Positions 63,400-64,000 of a stretch of 64,000 nucleotides of DNA are shown one piece after another. The translations under genes were made by a program, and so were the position numbers. Below the pieces are notes generated by a model that was not told where the DNA came from, made no database searches, and saw nothing but the letters and a program-made list of their open reading frames with translations. Numbering within the stretch: the stretch's first letter is position 1; each line of letters opens with the position of its first letter. The stretch covers positions 124,001-188,000 of the forward strand of contig NZ_BMUG01000009.1 of the NCBI RefSeq assembly GCF_014650075.1, given 5' to 3'. The DNA is from Streptomyces microflavus. Lineage in GTDB: Bacteria; Actinomycetota; Actinomycetes; Streptomycetales; Streptomycetaceae.

Positions 63400-64000
63400 A
63401 TGACGACCCGAGCCCGTGCGACCGTGACCGTGACCTGGCCCGAGGCGAACGCCCGGAGGTCGGGCCGCCAGCACCTGTGCGGTCCGGTGCCCGCAGTCTC
63501 CCCCGCCGACGCGGCCGGCGCGATGCTCGGCGCGCACGCCCAGGTGCTGTCGGCGGCCGAGCTCTCGGTGGGGCTGCGCGGCGAGGGCCTGACGCGCACG
63601 GACGTGCGTACGGCTCTGTGGACCGACCGGACCCTGGTCAAGACGTTCGGCCCGCGCGGCACGGTCCACCTCCTGCCGGCGGCGGACCTGCCGATGTGGA
63701 CCGGCGCGCTCTCCGCCGTACCGACGGGCCCGAACCCGTTCCCCAGGGCCACCCGGATGACCCCCGGGCAGGTGGAGGAGGTCGTGGCGGCGATCGGGGA
63801 GGCGCTGACCGGGGCGGAGCTCACGGTCGACGAGCTCTCCGAGGAGGTCGTCGCCCGGACCGGGCCGTGGGCCGGGGACCTGGTGATGCCCGGGTTCCAG
63901 CAGATGTGGCCGCGCTGGCGGCAGGTCCTGCACCTGGCGGGCCACCGGGGCGCGCTGGCCTACGCCCCGAACCGGGGTCGCCGGGCGACGTACACCAACC
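63400..64000 (+). CDS. Winged-helix DNA-binding domain protein, HTH_42-like (3-prime end beyond window)
   Basis: The visible 200 residues fit the winged-helix DNA-binding family (HTH_42, related to YcaQ/AlkX glycosylases): LCGPVPAVSPADAAGAMLGAH near the start, then TRTDVRTALWTDRTLVKTF and GTVHLLPAADLPMW, which include the QxD/Q-like region of YcaQ enzymes. Such proteins unhook DNA crosslinks or repair bulky alkyl lesions, and some guard antibiotic producers. The gene continues past 64000. TAGGTT at 63388-63393 ends 6 nt before the ATG, suggesting a leaderless transcript. Confidence 0.82.
   Translation, partial: MTTRARATVTVTWPEANARRSGRQHLCGPVPAVSPADAAGAMLGAHAQVLSAAELSVGLRGEGLTRTDVRTALWTDRTLVKTFGPRGTVHLLPAADLPMWTGALSAVPTGPNPFPRATRMTPGQVEEVVAAIGEALTGAELTVDELSEEVVARTGPWAGDLVMPGFQQMWPRWRQVLHLAGHRGALAYAPNRGRRATYTN

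Overview
The window is a piece of a Streptomyces (or very close actinomycete) chromosome. Base composition is extremely GC-rich with strong third-position G/C bias, many genes start at GTG, and several genes seem to be leaderless, with a TAnnnT box about 6-7 nt before the start. Lineage markers include a WhiB-like protein, DUF6542, DUF4245, DUF1707 and DUF402 proteins, SpoIIE phosphatase/HATPase fusions, a DasR-type operator, an SCO4226-type nickel-binding protein and polyphosphate glucokinase. I found 53 protein-coding genes, two of them cut by the window ends, and no tRNA, rRNA, CRISPR array, insertion sequence or prophage.

Layout. (1) 1-6.1 kb: an envelope block with a partial multi-membrane protein, a GT2-GtrA fusion, and a TPM-domain/PspA pair. 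(2) 6.1-11.3 kb: regulators on the minus strand (PAS-GAF-PP2C-HATPase sensor phosphatase, small HATPase, NUDIX hydrolase, SPOR peptide, GntR). (3) 11.5-25.5 kb: a secretion-rich and accessory-looking stretch with a GH18 chitinase behind a DasR box, a subtilisin-like protease, a threonine-synthase-like enzyme, a tandem MerR (TioE-like) regulator divergent from an erythromycin-esterase-like enzyme, a secreted GH65 trehalase-like enzyme, a nickel-binding protein, an NfeD/SPFH pair and two unassigned genes. (4) 25.6-50.6 kb: a core metabolic block with ychF, DUF6542, ppgK, ispH, an APC permease, xseA-xseB, a RutE-like reductase, DUF4245, glpX, a WhiB-like gene, a DUF1707 protein, class I fumarase, M18 aminopeptidase, an SGNH/ricin-lectin hydrolase, fumC, DUF402, a second SpoIIE-type phosphatase, a bifunctional PBP and an SPFH/ribbon-helix-helix pair. 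(5) 50.6-64 kb: a PadR-ABC transporter operon, oxyR divergent from ahpC-ahpD, an AI-2E family membrane protein, a secreted transglycosylase, PhoH2, a cis-prenyl transferase, an aldo/keto reductase and a partial winged-helix protein.

How the genes fit together. Several groups serve the cell envelope: PspA/TPM, GT2-GtrA, PBP, transglycosylase, cis-prenyl transferase, NfeD/SPFH. Others serve chitin and trehalose use (chitinase, GH65) and peroxide defence (OxyR/AhpC/AhpD). Central metabolism has both an oxygen-sensitive Fe-S fumarase and an iron-free fumarase within 6 kb. A good match to an actinobacterial iron box lies just upstream of the Fe-S enzyme, which suggests an iron-dependent choice between the two.

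A pattern across the whole window is short tandem duplication (about 10-40 bp units) in intergenic DNA, often directly after a stop codon and twice including the stop codon itself. Strong hairpin terminators separate nearly all convergent gene pairs.
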